DNA of 64,000 nt, from positions 98,667,971 through 98,731,970 of the forward strand of contig NC_084761.1 of assembly GCF_028858725.1 (NCBI RefSeq), given 5' to 3'. Source of the stretch: Colius striatus (Eukaryota; Chordata; Aves; Coliiformes; Coliidae). How positions within the stretch are numbered: position 1 is the first letter of the stretch; every line of letters starts with the position of its first letter. Under the pieces are notes generated by a model. The model was not told the DNA's origin and did not search any database. It saw nothing but the letters and a program-made list of their open reading frames with translations. Made by a program: the position numbers and the translations under genes. Below are positions 42,724 to 54,700 of the stretch, one piece after another.

Positions 42724-45700
42724 GTGAGTGGGCCCCGGCACCCGCGCTGACGGAGACGGGTTGGCTCGGGGGTGGGCGTCGTGAGTCCCTGTGTACCCCG
42801 GGATGGGCGTCGTGGGTCCCTGTGTGTCCTGGGATGGGCATTGCGGGTCCCTGCGAGCCCCAGGATGGGCATTGCGGGTCCCTGCGAGCTCCAGGATGGG
42901 CATTGCGGGTCCCTGCGAGCTCCAGGATGGGCGTCATGAGCCCCTGTGTGTCCTGGGATGGGCATTGCAGGTCCCTGCGAGCCCCAGGATGGGTGTCATG
43001 AGCCCCTGTGTGTCCTGGGATGGGCATTGCAGGTCCCTGCGAGCCCCAGGGTGGGCGTCGTGGGTTCCCGCAGGGGCTGGGATGGGTTGTTACAGCTCCC
43101 TGTGTGCCCTGGAGTAGGTGTAACAAAGTCCTTGTGTGCCCCAGGATGGGTGTCATGGGTCTGGGTGAGTCCTAGGAAGGGCAGGGCAGGAGGGAGGATG
43201 TGATGAGGTCCATGTGTGCTCCAGCAAGGGTGTCTCTGGGGACAGGCAATCCTGGGCACCACGTGTGCCCCAAGGAGAGTGACACGGGATGGGGCACTGC
43301 AGGATCCGTGGTGCCCTGGGAAGGGTGGCACAGGGGCTGTGTGTGACCCTGGAAGGACGTTTGCAGGGTAGGGTGTATCACAGGGCCTGTGGATGCTCCA
43401 GGAAGGGCATTACGGAGGTGGGTGAGACATCACATGTGCTCCAGGAAGGGTGTTGTGGAGGATAGGGTGTCTCAGGGCTGCTCTGTCCCCCCTGGATGGG
43501 AGTTGTGTGGCACAAGGCATTGCAGGATCCCTCCATCCCCTGGGTAGGGGGTCCCCCCACAGCTCTGGGGTCTGTCACTCCTGGGCACAGCTGCACGTGG
43601 TGCTTTCTCCTCCTGATGGCTGTGATGGTTTTGCAGACCCTGGGGCCCTCTGTGTGACCTGGTTTGTGGCCGTGCTGCTGCAGGAACCCCAGGGCCTGGT
43701 GTTGCCCCATGCATGGGGGATTCACTTTCCCTTCTTCTCCAAAAAGGGTTTCCAACAATAATAATGATCTTTTCCTAGCATTTGCCAAGCAGAGAAATGC
43801 AGGAATGTGGCTGAAATTCCTTTAGGGAAGAAGGTTGTATTGAGCTGGGCAGCTGCCTGCCTCTGGGGATGGCCCCACTGCTCCCCACACCCCAGGAATT
43901 CAGCTGGCTCCCTGCCCCAAGCTGCAGCCTCGGGGAGCAGCCTCTCTCACCCTCCCACCCAGAGCAGAGGCAGCTGAGGGAAGTGCCAGAGCTTGGCAGA
44001 CACCCCAGCCTCACTCCTGCAGAGAGGGGAGAGAGGGGATGGAACATGTGTGTGAGGAGGGAAGGCTGCAGGGCCTGGAGATGAGAAGGCTGAAGGGGTA
44101 TCTCATCAACACAAGTACCTAAAGGGTGTCAGGAGGATGAGGAGACACTTTTTTGCTGTTGTCTCAAGTGCCAGGACAAGGGGTAATAGGCACAAGCTGG
44201 AACACAAACAGTTCCACTTAAACAGTACCCTTAAACACATGGAGCAAGTCCTTTGGTGCTGAGGGGAGGGAGCCCTGGCCCAGGCTGCCCAGGGAGGGTG
44301 TGGAGGCTCCTTCTCAGGAGGTTTCCAACCCCACCTGGGCACGTTCCTGTGCCCCCTGAGCCAGGGGAAGCTGCTTGAGCAGGGGCTGGGGCTGCCAACA
44401 GCTCTGCAGGGCCCTTCCAACCCCACCAATCTGTGAATCTCTGTTTCTATGATTAGTGTGAAAAGGGGTCAGAAGAACTTTTCCTGGTGAGAAACGCCCC
44501 TCCTTTGCATCTGCAGCCCCAGGGGCCTCCTGCTTAGCCTAAAACACCAGCTTGGGCACGGAGGAAAAGTGACTAAGGCCAGAGTTAGTGTCTGAGTGTT
44601 TCCCCTGCAGCGTTTATTGTGCTGCCTGGAGAATGGGTGGTGGCAGAGGAGCCAGATGGGAATTGTTGGGGCCTAATTCAAAGCAGTGCCACTGAGTTCA
44701 GAGTGAGCCAGAGCCGACCCACAGCCTTTTGGGAGGCAGGAGCTGCTCCTTGCTTTGGCCTGGGAAGATGAGAAGCAACTTTGCATCCTGTCTGTGGTTT
44801 GGGTAGTGAGCTGTGTCCCAAGGAGAGCCACTCTCCTGTTAGCAGAGCTTTAGGAAGCTGTGCAAAGCAAGGGCACTGTGATGGTCCCACCAAGGTTTCA
44901 GGAGGCTGAGCCCATGGTCTTGTCTCAAAGGTCTCAGTGTCAGGGGCTGTTAATCCCACGGGTGCAATGTCCAACGTGGCCGGAGCCTGTGCTGCCAGTC
45001 ACTCCAGCAGCACAGAGAGGGCAGCTGGGTTGTGAGGCAGGAGGGCCCCAGGATTTTTGCTGTCTCCCTCCCTTCCTGTAGCTTTGCTTGTGTAAGGAAA
45101 ATGAACTTCCACTCCATGCTGTTGAGGATAAGGGTAACAAGCGGTTTTAAGGTGCTTTCTCCTTGCACTGATGATGGAATTGAGCACAGTAAACAGGGTG
45201 GAGAGCTCTCAGCTAACACCCTGAGCATCTCCATCCACTCAGACCCCCTGAGCTGGAAGGTGTCTGGAGGGTGGGTGGCAGGTCTGCAGCTGGAAGGGGC
45301 TGTGGCTTTTCATTGAGAGGCCAGTCAGGGTTACCAAGATGCTGAGGGGATGGAATATGTGTGTGAGGAGGAAAGGCTGCAGCCCTGGGGCTGTTCAGCC
45401 TGGAGAAGAGAAGCCTGAGCTCAGGGGCACCTCAGCAATGCTGCTCAGCCCCTAAAGGTTGGGTGTCAGGAGGCTGGGGCCAGTGTTTGTTGTGTGGTGG
45501 CCAGTGGCAGCACAAGGGGTAACAGGCACAAGGTGGAACACAGGCAGTGCCACTGGCACAGGAGGAGCAAGTCCTTTGGTGCTGAGGGGAGGGAGCCCTG
45601 GCCCAGGCTGCCCAGGGAGGCTGTGGAGGCTCCTTCTCAGGAGGTTTCCAACCCCAGCTGGACACGTTCCTGTGCCCCCTGAGCCAGGGGAACCTGCTGT

Positions 45701-48700
45701 AGCAGGGGCTGGGGCTGCAGCAGCTCTGCAGGGCCCTGCCAGCCCCCAGCACTTTGGGTTTCTATGATTCTGTGAGTCCTGGAGCTTGTCCAGCCGGGTG
45801 GGAGAAGGGTTGGCACGAGCTGCCAGCCGACTTCTGACATCTCATTCAGCTCTGTCACAAACATCTTTGTTTAGGAGGAAATTTTAGTCTCAGATTGAAA
45901 AAAAAACACATGAGCAAAAGCAGCAGAGGCTGCCCAGCTCCAGACCTGCCCACAGAGCACACCCAGAGCTGTGCAGCACAGATAACCACTGCCCCCCCCA
46001 AGTCAGGGATAGACAAGTCGAGTGGCTGCCATGCCATATTCTGGTTTTTATGACCCCAGCTGCAGTCTTTGCTCCTGGACATCAACCTGCTGCCAGTTGG
46101 AATGGGATCCTGCTCACAGAAAAAAGCCTGGCTTGTCAGTGTGCTGACCTTGCTCTCCTTTTCCTGCTCATTTCTGTGGCATGGAAACTTTCTGTGTTGT
46201 TTTCAGCTCGGTGGAAAATGTTCCATCAAACTTGGGCTCTTGTGCAGGAATGAGCTGTCAGTGGGTGCCCAAGGGGGTGTTCCTGAGCTGCCTCCTTCAG
46301 CCCAACGGCTCAGTCATTTCTGTGGTTTTGCCCAGGAGAAAATCAACTCTCAGAGTTGCACAGGAGTGTCCTGAGAACTCTTTTTGGGCACCCCATGGCC
46401 TGTCCCATGCTCAGCCAGCTCCACAGCTCGGGCTTGGCAAGCAAAGAGCAGGCAGAGTGTTGTTTCTCCCTTTCCACTTGAACTGAGCAGTCACTTTATG
46501 CCCCATGTCCAAATGCATAACCTTCCTGCATCAAAACCCACCTGCACCGTGGCCCTGCTTGGCCAGGACGCTCCTGATCCTCACCTCTCTCTCTCCCATG
46601 ACCTGGTCCCTGCAGCTCTCTGTCCTGCTTGGTTTTTTGGGAGCCCAAAGCCCAGTGCTGTTGGCAGGGTGAGGGGGTGCAGTAAAGTGTTTGAGACTCA
46701 CCAAGATGCTGGAGTGGAGCATCTCCCTTGTGATGAAAGGCTGAGGGAGCTGGGGCTCTGCAGCTTGGAGGAGACTGAGGGCTGAGCTCATTCATGTTAC
46801 AAATCCAACAAGGGTGGGTGTGAGGAGGCTGGAGCCAGGCTGTGCTCAGGGATGGCCAATGATAGGACAAGGGGCAACGGGGACAAGCTGCAACTGGAGA
46901 GGTTCCAAAGCAACACAAGGAGAAACTTGTTCCCTGTTGAGGTGAGGGAGCACTGGCAGGGGCTGCCCAGATGGGCTGTGGAGGCTCCTTCCCTGGAGAC
47001 ATTCCAACCCAGCTGGATGAGTCCCTGTGTGCCCTGCTCTAGGTGGTGCTGCTCTGGCAGGGGGGTTGCACTGGATGAGCTTTCCAGCTCCCTTCCAGCC
47101 CTTCAGATCCTGTGATCACCCTGTGCAACTGTAGTGATCTGGTGGTGAGTCCTTGAGCACAGGCACACAGGGAGGTGGGGTTATTCTCCAGGGTGGTCAG
47201 ACCCTCCAAAATGAAGGGCTCAGCCTAGAGAGGAGGGTTTTTTCTCTCCTCCCAGGGCAGCTGTCACTTCTGCTTCCTCACAGCCAGGAAATGCCGTTGC
47301 TGTCCCCTTCAGGGGCTCCTCCTGCCTTCCAGCGAGCTGGGGAGCGTTACCCCCACATCCCCCCACCCTCTGCACAGCATCAGGAGGGTGGGAATGCCTC
47401 CAGCTGCAGCCAGATGAGGCTGCCACGTGGAACACATCAGGCTGTGTTTTCTCCTTGGCCAGGGTGGTCAGCTGGGTGGGTGGGATGAAGGGAGCTTGGT
47501 GCTGGGGGGGCAGGAGCACAGCAATGCCTGTGGGGTTGGACCTTGGACCTCTCTGTGGGCTGAGAGGCTGATGGTGGCAAAGGACAGTGGGCACTCAAGT
47601 GAAGAAAACCCCTGTCATTCCCTCCTCTCCCCACCTTTGAAATACCATTTTCATGTGCTTTGTTTCCCAAAGACCTCACAGCCCCTCATGAAAGGGGAGG
47701 GCTGAAGCCTTGAGCCTTCCAGCTCTTGTCAGCCAAACCCAGAGCTGCTGGAGCTCGGGCTCTGGTGAGCAGGATTCAGGGCTTTGCAGCACCAGGATCC
47801 TGGGGGTAAGGGGACAGTGTAGCAGAGGAGTTGTGATTCCTGGCTCTGGTGTTCTCCTGCAGTGACTTGCAGTTGCTTGCTGGCTGCTACCTTGGATGGG
47901 GCAGTGGCCTTTGGTGTCTCTGCCACAGGGAACTTGTCTTGTGGAGTTATTACTGGTGCAAAATTACCTCAGCTCCAAGTTCCCCAAAGCTCTGTGTGCT
48001 ACAGTTCCCTTCTTCCTGTCCCTCCCCAGCTGCACAGGGGCCATGGCTGGTTGCTCAGACAGGTCTGGGCTTGTGGGCAGCAGGAACAAGACACCCTCCT
48101 TCCCACTCTCTTGTCTAAAAAAGTCACTCAGGGTACAGAACCTTTCCTTTGGGTGACAAAAGCTTTTCTTGATGAAGTCCCAGGTCCCACAGCCTTTCCT
48201 CAGCAGGAAGATGCTCCAGTCCCCTCAGCACCTTGGTGTCCCTGCACTGGCCTCTCTCCAGCACTTCCCTGTCCCTCTGGAGCTGGGCAGCCCAGAACTG
48301 GACACAGGACTCCAGATGAGGCCTCAGCAGCTCTGGCAGAGCAGAGGGGCAGCACAACCTCCGTGGCCCTGCTGCCCACACTCTCCTCAATGCCCCCAGG
48401 CTGCCATTGGCTTCTTGCCCACGAGCCCACGTTGCTGCTCATGGGCAGTTTATTATCAGCCAGCACTGCCAGGTCCCTCTCCTGGAGCTGCTCTCCAGCA
48501 GCTCACCCCCAGCCTGTGCTGCTGCAGGGGGCTGTGTTGGTCCTTCCTGAGCTCATCCCCATGCCAGGCACTTTTCCCCTTGCTGGCTGCACCCATCACA
48601 TCCCCTCCTTGCTGTGGTGAGAGCACACAGGTAACACACCTTCCCTTGCACACAGCCTCACTGCCATCTCCCCCACCAACTCCTGTGGACCACCCTCAGA

Positions 48701-51700
48701 CCATGGAGGGGCTTGTGGCCAGTGCCTTCTCCTGTTAAATTAGTCCCCATGAGCAGCAGAGCAGCTCTGGGCCTGCAGGCTCTTGGCTGTGGCATTTCAC
48801 TCAGATGCAGTGGTTTGTGTTTGTTGCTGTTCCTGCCGTGGCCTCTGGTGGCATCTCCCAGAGATGGGGTTCACTTTCTGGTCCCTCTCAGGCATGAGCT
48901 GAAGCCAAATCACTGGGAGAGGAAGAGACCTTGCAGCAGGGTGGAGAGGAAATAGCTGCTCCCTGATAGCTTTGGCATGGGAAGTCTGAACACAAGGACA
49001 AACAGAGCCCTTTTCCCTGGAGGCTGTGAGCAGAGGCACCCAGCAAGGCTGGTGAAGGCTTTTGGGGTGGTGCAGAGCAGTGGTGATCTCCTTGGATGCC
49101 CTGAGCTGTGCTGATATCCTTGTTTTGGGGCTGGAAAGGCAGCTCTGAGGGGTTGTTGTGTCTCCACAGAGCCAGGAAACACCCTGCTGTGTGCAATGCT
49201 GCTGAGCAGGGGGTGGTGAGGCTTAGTCCTGCCAAAAATCAGGTCGAGATGCTCTGTGCTGCTGAGGCAGGAGACAGCCAGGCCTTGGGGTAGGATCCTT
49301 GGCAGCTTGTCCTAGGCAAGTGTTTGCCTCTAGCTGGGAGCCCAGGAGAGTGAGAAGGTGCTGTGCTGTGGGTGATGCTGCTTCCACAATGGCAGCAGGG
49401 CTTGTTTTGCTCCTGCCTGCCCAGTTAACCCCATTTTCACCCTCCTGCAGAGGCTGGCTCAAGGCCCTTGCTCAGTTCTGCTTGGGGAAGGCCTTGCTTT
49501 GTATGTGTTTTAAAGGGTATTTGAGCAGTTTGATCCCAACTTTGCCAGTCTGGCACGTTGGATTTGGAGTGTCTGTGGCTGACAGCACTGGCCTGTCACC
49601 CTCCATCCTTTGAAACCCCAAAAACCTGCCAATCCAGGCTGCTTTCTCTCGTGGCACACTGCTCTGCAGAGCCCTAACTGCCTCCAGCTGTCTTTTTTCC
49701 CTGAGCTGCTGCAGGAAAACCTGCAGCCAGCCAAGAAAACGCCCTGAACCTGTTGGTACAAAGCTCCAGATGCAGGTGGAGCTGGTGCTGTTGCCTTTGC
49801 CAAGTTCAGCCAGCCCTCATGCCTTGCTTTGGCAGCCACACAGCCTCGGTTCAGCTGTCCAAGGTGACTCCTTCCCTCTGGGGTCTGCCAAAGCATTGTT
49901 TGCCGTTGCAGTGAGCAGAAAGGCAGAGTGGGCTCTGCTCTGCTGTCTTGTTACACTGGGTTGAGCTGGATGGCTCCAGTGCAGCAGCAGGAGATGAGAT
50001 TTGGGGGGGGTGTTCTTCATGGTTTCTAGGGGAATCTGCTCCACTATAGCTCTCCCCAGAGAAGAGCTGCTCCAGGTCAGTGTGGTCCCATATGTCACAA
50101 CGTGAGGGTCTGCTGGAGACACCCCTTTTTTGTCACTGTCCCTGGAAGGAGAGCATCCCTTGGGATGGAGAGATGTCCATGCTATGGCTGCTGCCATGGC
50201 AGAGTTTACACAGGGTTATTTTGCCCATCCACCTTGTGAATCTGCTGGTGGAGGTGTGGAACATGTGCTCCTTGCCTCAGGTTAACCCCACAGGCTCCTG
50301 CTGCTCTGGCATCCTCTGGTGTGGGTGGCTGCCTCCACGTAGCTTCACAATTGACAGACAAAAAAGCCCTTTCCACACATGGTCTGTTGAGTGAAAATGG
50401 CTTTAAAACCTTTGCCCACCCCTCTTTTCCCAGCCCCAGGGGGTTGTTGGAGCCTGTGCTGTGCAGAGCAGTGGGAATAACTGCCCTGCTGTGTCAGAAG
50501 GTTTCTGGGGACATGGGCTTTGGGCTTCCAGCAGCCCAGGCTGGGAAGTTTCTTTTGGGGCTGGAAACTGCCTATTCCCAGAGCAGCATCCTGGGGCATC
50601 CCCAGCTCTGGGTGTCTCTACTGAGGTGTGTGGAATTGAGCAACTTGCTCCTGAGTTTTAGATTTGTTCCTTTTTCCCCCCCTTTTTCACCTTGGTGCCT
50701 CGTGCCCAAGGGTGGGTTCACAGCATCCCTGAGTGGTGGGGATTGGAAGGGACCTTTAGAGATCATCCAGCTCTTTTTCTTCTTATCTTTGTGCCCTTGG
50801 TCTCCTGTGCCTCAGGGGAGCAGATCAGCAGTGGTATCTCCTCACCTGGGGCCTTGTCCTTCCAGCCTCACTGTGCCTGGCCAGCACTGGCCCCGCACTC
50901 CAGGTTGTTCAGTGACCACAAATGTCTTTTATTGGCCTGTTGACAGCTCAAAGGCCACAAACCACAGAGGCTGCAGAGTGTAAGCAGATAAATAGAGCTG
51001 AGGAGATCAACTTTCTGTCCTGCTGTTACTCTCTCCATTCATAAATGTTTCATGCTCTGTTTTACAGCTCCTTAAATCTTCCCTCCCTTCTGTTCTCTCC
51101 CTGCCCATGCTTCATTGGAGAGGGGAAAGCCTCTGATCTTCTGAAATCGATTTGGGATGAGGTTAGCTGACCTTGCTGACATGCCAGCATTCTCCTGGTG
51201 GCTCATAGCTCTTCTCCATCCCTGGTTTCTACCCTGCTCCTCCATGCTATCACACACCCAGCCAGCACAGAGGCAGATTTGGGGACAGGAGGTGGCTGGA
51301 CAGCCATCCCCTATCTCCTGTGGCTACATGGTCAAGAAAACAGCCTGTCCAGGAGCTCCACAGGTCTAGGCCCCAGCACAGAGGCCACCCTCATGCCCTA
51401 TAGCCAAAGGGATGTGCCAGGTAGGGGAGTCCTGTGGAGTCCTACTCTGGCTGGAATGGAGGATGCTCAGGGCACTGAGGAGCTGCAGGATACATGGCCA
51501 GAGCAGCAGCTGCATGGCACAGGCTGGGCATTGCAGTGTGAGTGGTGCATACACACAGTTGTGCACACACAGAGCAGGGCTGGGCTTTTATTCCTGCTTT
51601 TCATCATGCCTTACAGGTTTGCAGGCTGTTCCCTGCCAGCAAGACCCACTGGAGTGACAACTTCTCTGTCCCTGGCCTGTGAGTCATGGCATGAGCCACT

Positions 51701-54700
51701 TTCTGATATGGCAGAACATGGGTGGCTGCTCTGGCTTGGGCTGAGCCTGAGGCAGGAATCTTGTGCCTGGCACATGGTCCCTCATCATCTGCAGTGACAC
51801 ATCACTTGGGGCACCAGTGCTGTGCCCATAGCTCCATCCTCTTGTGCCTCTCATCCCCTTCCTTTCTGACGTTCTCTTGAGCAGCTGAGCTGGTCGTGTC
51901 AAAGCTGGAAGCCATCAGAGGAGCAGGGTTGAGCTGAGTGATGTAACAAGCCATGGGGGGGGTTGGTTGGTTCAAGTTTGTTTTTGAGCACTTCTCAGAG
52001 GAATGTTTGGAGAGATGAGCTTTTCCCCACCTCAGCTGCTCGAGCCCTTTCTTCCCCATCTGCAGGGGAATCAGCCTGTGTTTATTTCCCATCTGTGCTT
52101 TTAGCAGCTTACAGGGATCACCTTGCAACACACACTGTCCAAAACCAACATGAGAACCGACCTACGCTGCAGAAAAGCTTCCCAGCCTCGGTGGGGGAAG
52201 CTGTGGCAGAGACATAGAGCCAGACAAAAGACACACAGCTCCACAGGGTTGGGTGGTTTTTCACCCCAAGCTTCGCATCTTGGGTAGGTGAGCTTCCTCC
52301 TGGCCCTGTGCACTGGGGGGGTTTCCTCAGGGCAGCTTCGGCTCTTGACTGACCAAAATCCCTCTTTGTTGCCTGTCCAGGGGGGTCATGCCAGGGGAAG
52401 GGTGTTGCTTCTGCCAGTGTTTGTGTTTTCCCTGGGTGGCCTTTTCTGTGCTCTGTCACTGTAGGGGCTCAACCAGTCTTTAATTATTGTTGGGCAGAGA
52501 GGAGCCTGCTGAGGTTCAACAAGGACAAGGGCAGAGTCCTGCAGCTGGGGGGGAACAACCCCCTGCACCAGCACAGGCTGGGGGTGACCTGCTGGAGAGC
52601 AGCTCCAGGAGAGAGACCTGGCAGTGCTGGGGGAGAATCAACTGCCCATGAGCAGCAACGTGGGCTCGTGGGCAAGAAGCCAATGGCAGCCTGGGGGCAT
52701 TGAGGAGAGTGTGGGCAGCAGGGCCAGGGAGGTTGTGCTGCCCCTCTGCTCTGCCAGAGCTGCTGAGGCCTCATCTGGAGTCCTGTGTCCAGTTCTGGGC
52801 TCCCCAGCTCCAGAGGGACAGGGAAGTGCTGGAGAGAGGCCAGTGCAGGGACACCAAGATGCTGAGGGCATGGAACATGTGCCTGAGGAGGAAAGGCTGT
52901 GGGCCCTGGGGCTGTTCAGCCTGGAGGAGAGAAGACTGAGGGGCTGCTGATCTCAGCAACACTTACATACAAGTACCTAAAGGGTGGGTGTTGAGGAGGA
53001 TGAGGAGAGACTTTTTTCTGTTGTCTCAAGTGCCAGGACAAGGAGTAATGGCAAGAAGCTGGAACACAACAAGTTCCACTTAAACCCAAGGAGCAAGTCC
53101 TTTGGTGCTGAGGTGAGGGAGCCCTGGCCCAGGCTGCCCAGGGAGGCTGTGGAGGCTCCTTCTCAGGAGGTTTCCAACCCCACCTGGACATGTTCCTGTG
53201 CCCCTGAGCCAGGGGAAGCTGCTGGAGCAGGGGCCGGGGCTGCAGCAGCTCTGCAGGGCCCTTCCAACCCCACCATGCTATGGTGAAAGCCTTGGGGCTC
53301 CTCTCCTAAGCCAGGCTGACCTTGTTGCAGGGATGAATCAGCAATGAAGGGATATAGGCACTGGCTCTGCCTTGGGCTGTCTCACTGTGTGCTGCATCAT
53401 AGGTGGCTGAGTTGTGTGGGGCAGGAGCATTTCTGCTCAGTTTGAGGCAAACCTCAACCCCCCTGACAATGCCAAGTGGCTTAGGGAGGCTTTTGGGAAG
53501 CACCTGATGGCTGAAGGCCTCTAGAACCTGTCCAGCTGTGCATCCTTCCCCTGTGCATCCATCAACAACACCATGAGTCTCTGAGGGATTGAACCAAGGG
53601 TCTGCCCTTGTCCCAACACTGCCTGGTGTTGTATATGTCTGTAGTAATCCCAAAGCACTGAAATGAGCTTGGATCAGGGCTTTGGGATGCTGAGCCACAC
53701 AGCTGCTGACAGGATGAGGGCTTCAGCTTTGTGCTGAAGGAGTTGCATGATCAGGGGAGGGATGTGGGAGGGACAAGGTTGACTCTGTGTCCTGCCAGTC
53801 ATCCCAGCAGCTCATGTTCACATCCTGAGAGATGCTGGGGTGGCCCATGCAGGTGAGGGTTTTCACAGAGGAGGAGGAGAAACTACCCAAGCATTTCCCC
53901 CCTTCTTGTAGCTCAGACACCCATCACAATGTTTCTGGGAACAGAGACCCCCCGTGCCCCCCAAAACCAGTCCCCTGTGTCCTGATGGAGGAGTGGGACA
54001 GTACAAACCAGGTTCAGTGACCCTGAGCAACCCCAGCCTGGCAGCATCCCCTGTGAGGTTGCTTTCCCTCTGTAACAAACAGCTCCTGTGCTCTCGTTTC
54101 CGTGCCAGGGTGGATTTTCCCCTTGCTCAGCACCGGCTGTGGGATGCTGCCGGAGGATGAGGGGAAGGCACGTGGCTTTGGGGGGGGCCTGGAGATCCAG
54201 CAGCGCTGTGTGTTCTGCTCTCCCCTCCTCCCTTTGCTGCTCCCATTGATCCTGGCAACAGCAAATGTAAAAATAGCTGCTTGGTGCTTTGTGCCTTCCC
54301 TCCCAAAGCTGCCTTTTGGCAGCCAGGCCGCCGCTCCCCTTCCCTCTCCGTGCAGGGCAGTGGGAGGAGATGGGAGCCTTGCACAGGGAAGGGTTTCACT
54401 GAAGCTGCTGGAGGCTGTTGGGATGTGCTGGGGAAAGGGGGTGACCTACATGAGCACACACTGAGCCCCAGAGCTGTGTGGCTTCCCAGGAGCTGTGCCT
54501 CAGAGCTCACAGGGGCCTGCAGCTGCTTCCCCTTTCCAGGGCATCTGCGGGGAGTTTTCTGTTTGAGGTTTCCTCTCCCGTGGCTGGGTGCTGGGTGCTT
54601 TGCTGCTTCCTTCCCCTTGCAGACGTCTGCCCCTGCCCTGCCACAGCAGCTGTGGTTACCAGCTCCAGGGCTGAGGCTGGGAGAAGCCCTTTGTGCTGGG

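Noticed and set aside
41897-43156. 419-codon minus-strand frame
   Set aside because: Shadow of the RAB11FIP5 CpG-island exon and the 31-bp array on the opposite strand.
52624-52950. Recurrent 80-110-codon frames beginning [16 protein letters not shown] or [14 protein letters not shown]
   Set aside because: They recur wherever the same CR1 segment occurs and are translations of its noncoding part.
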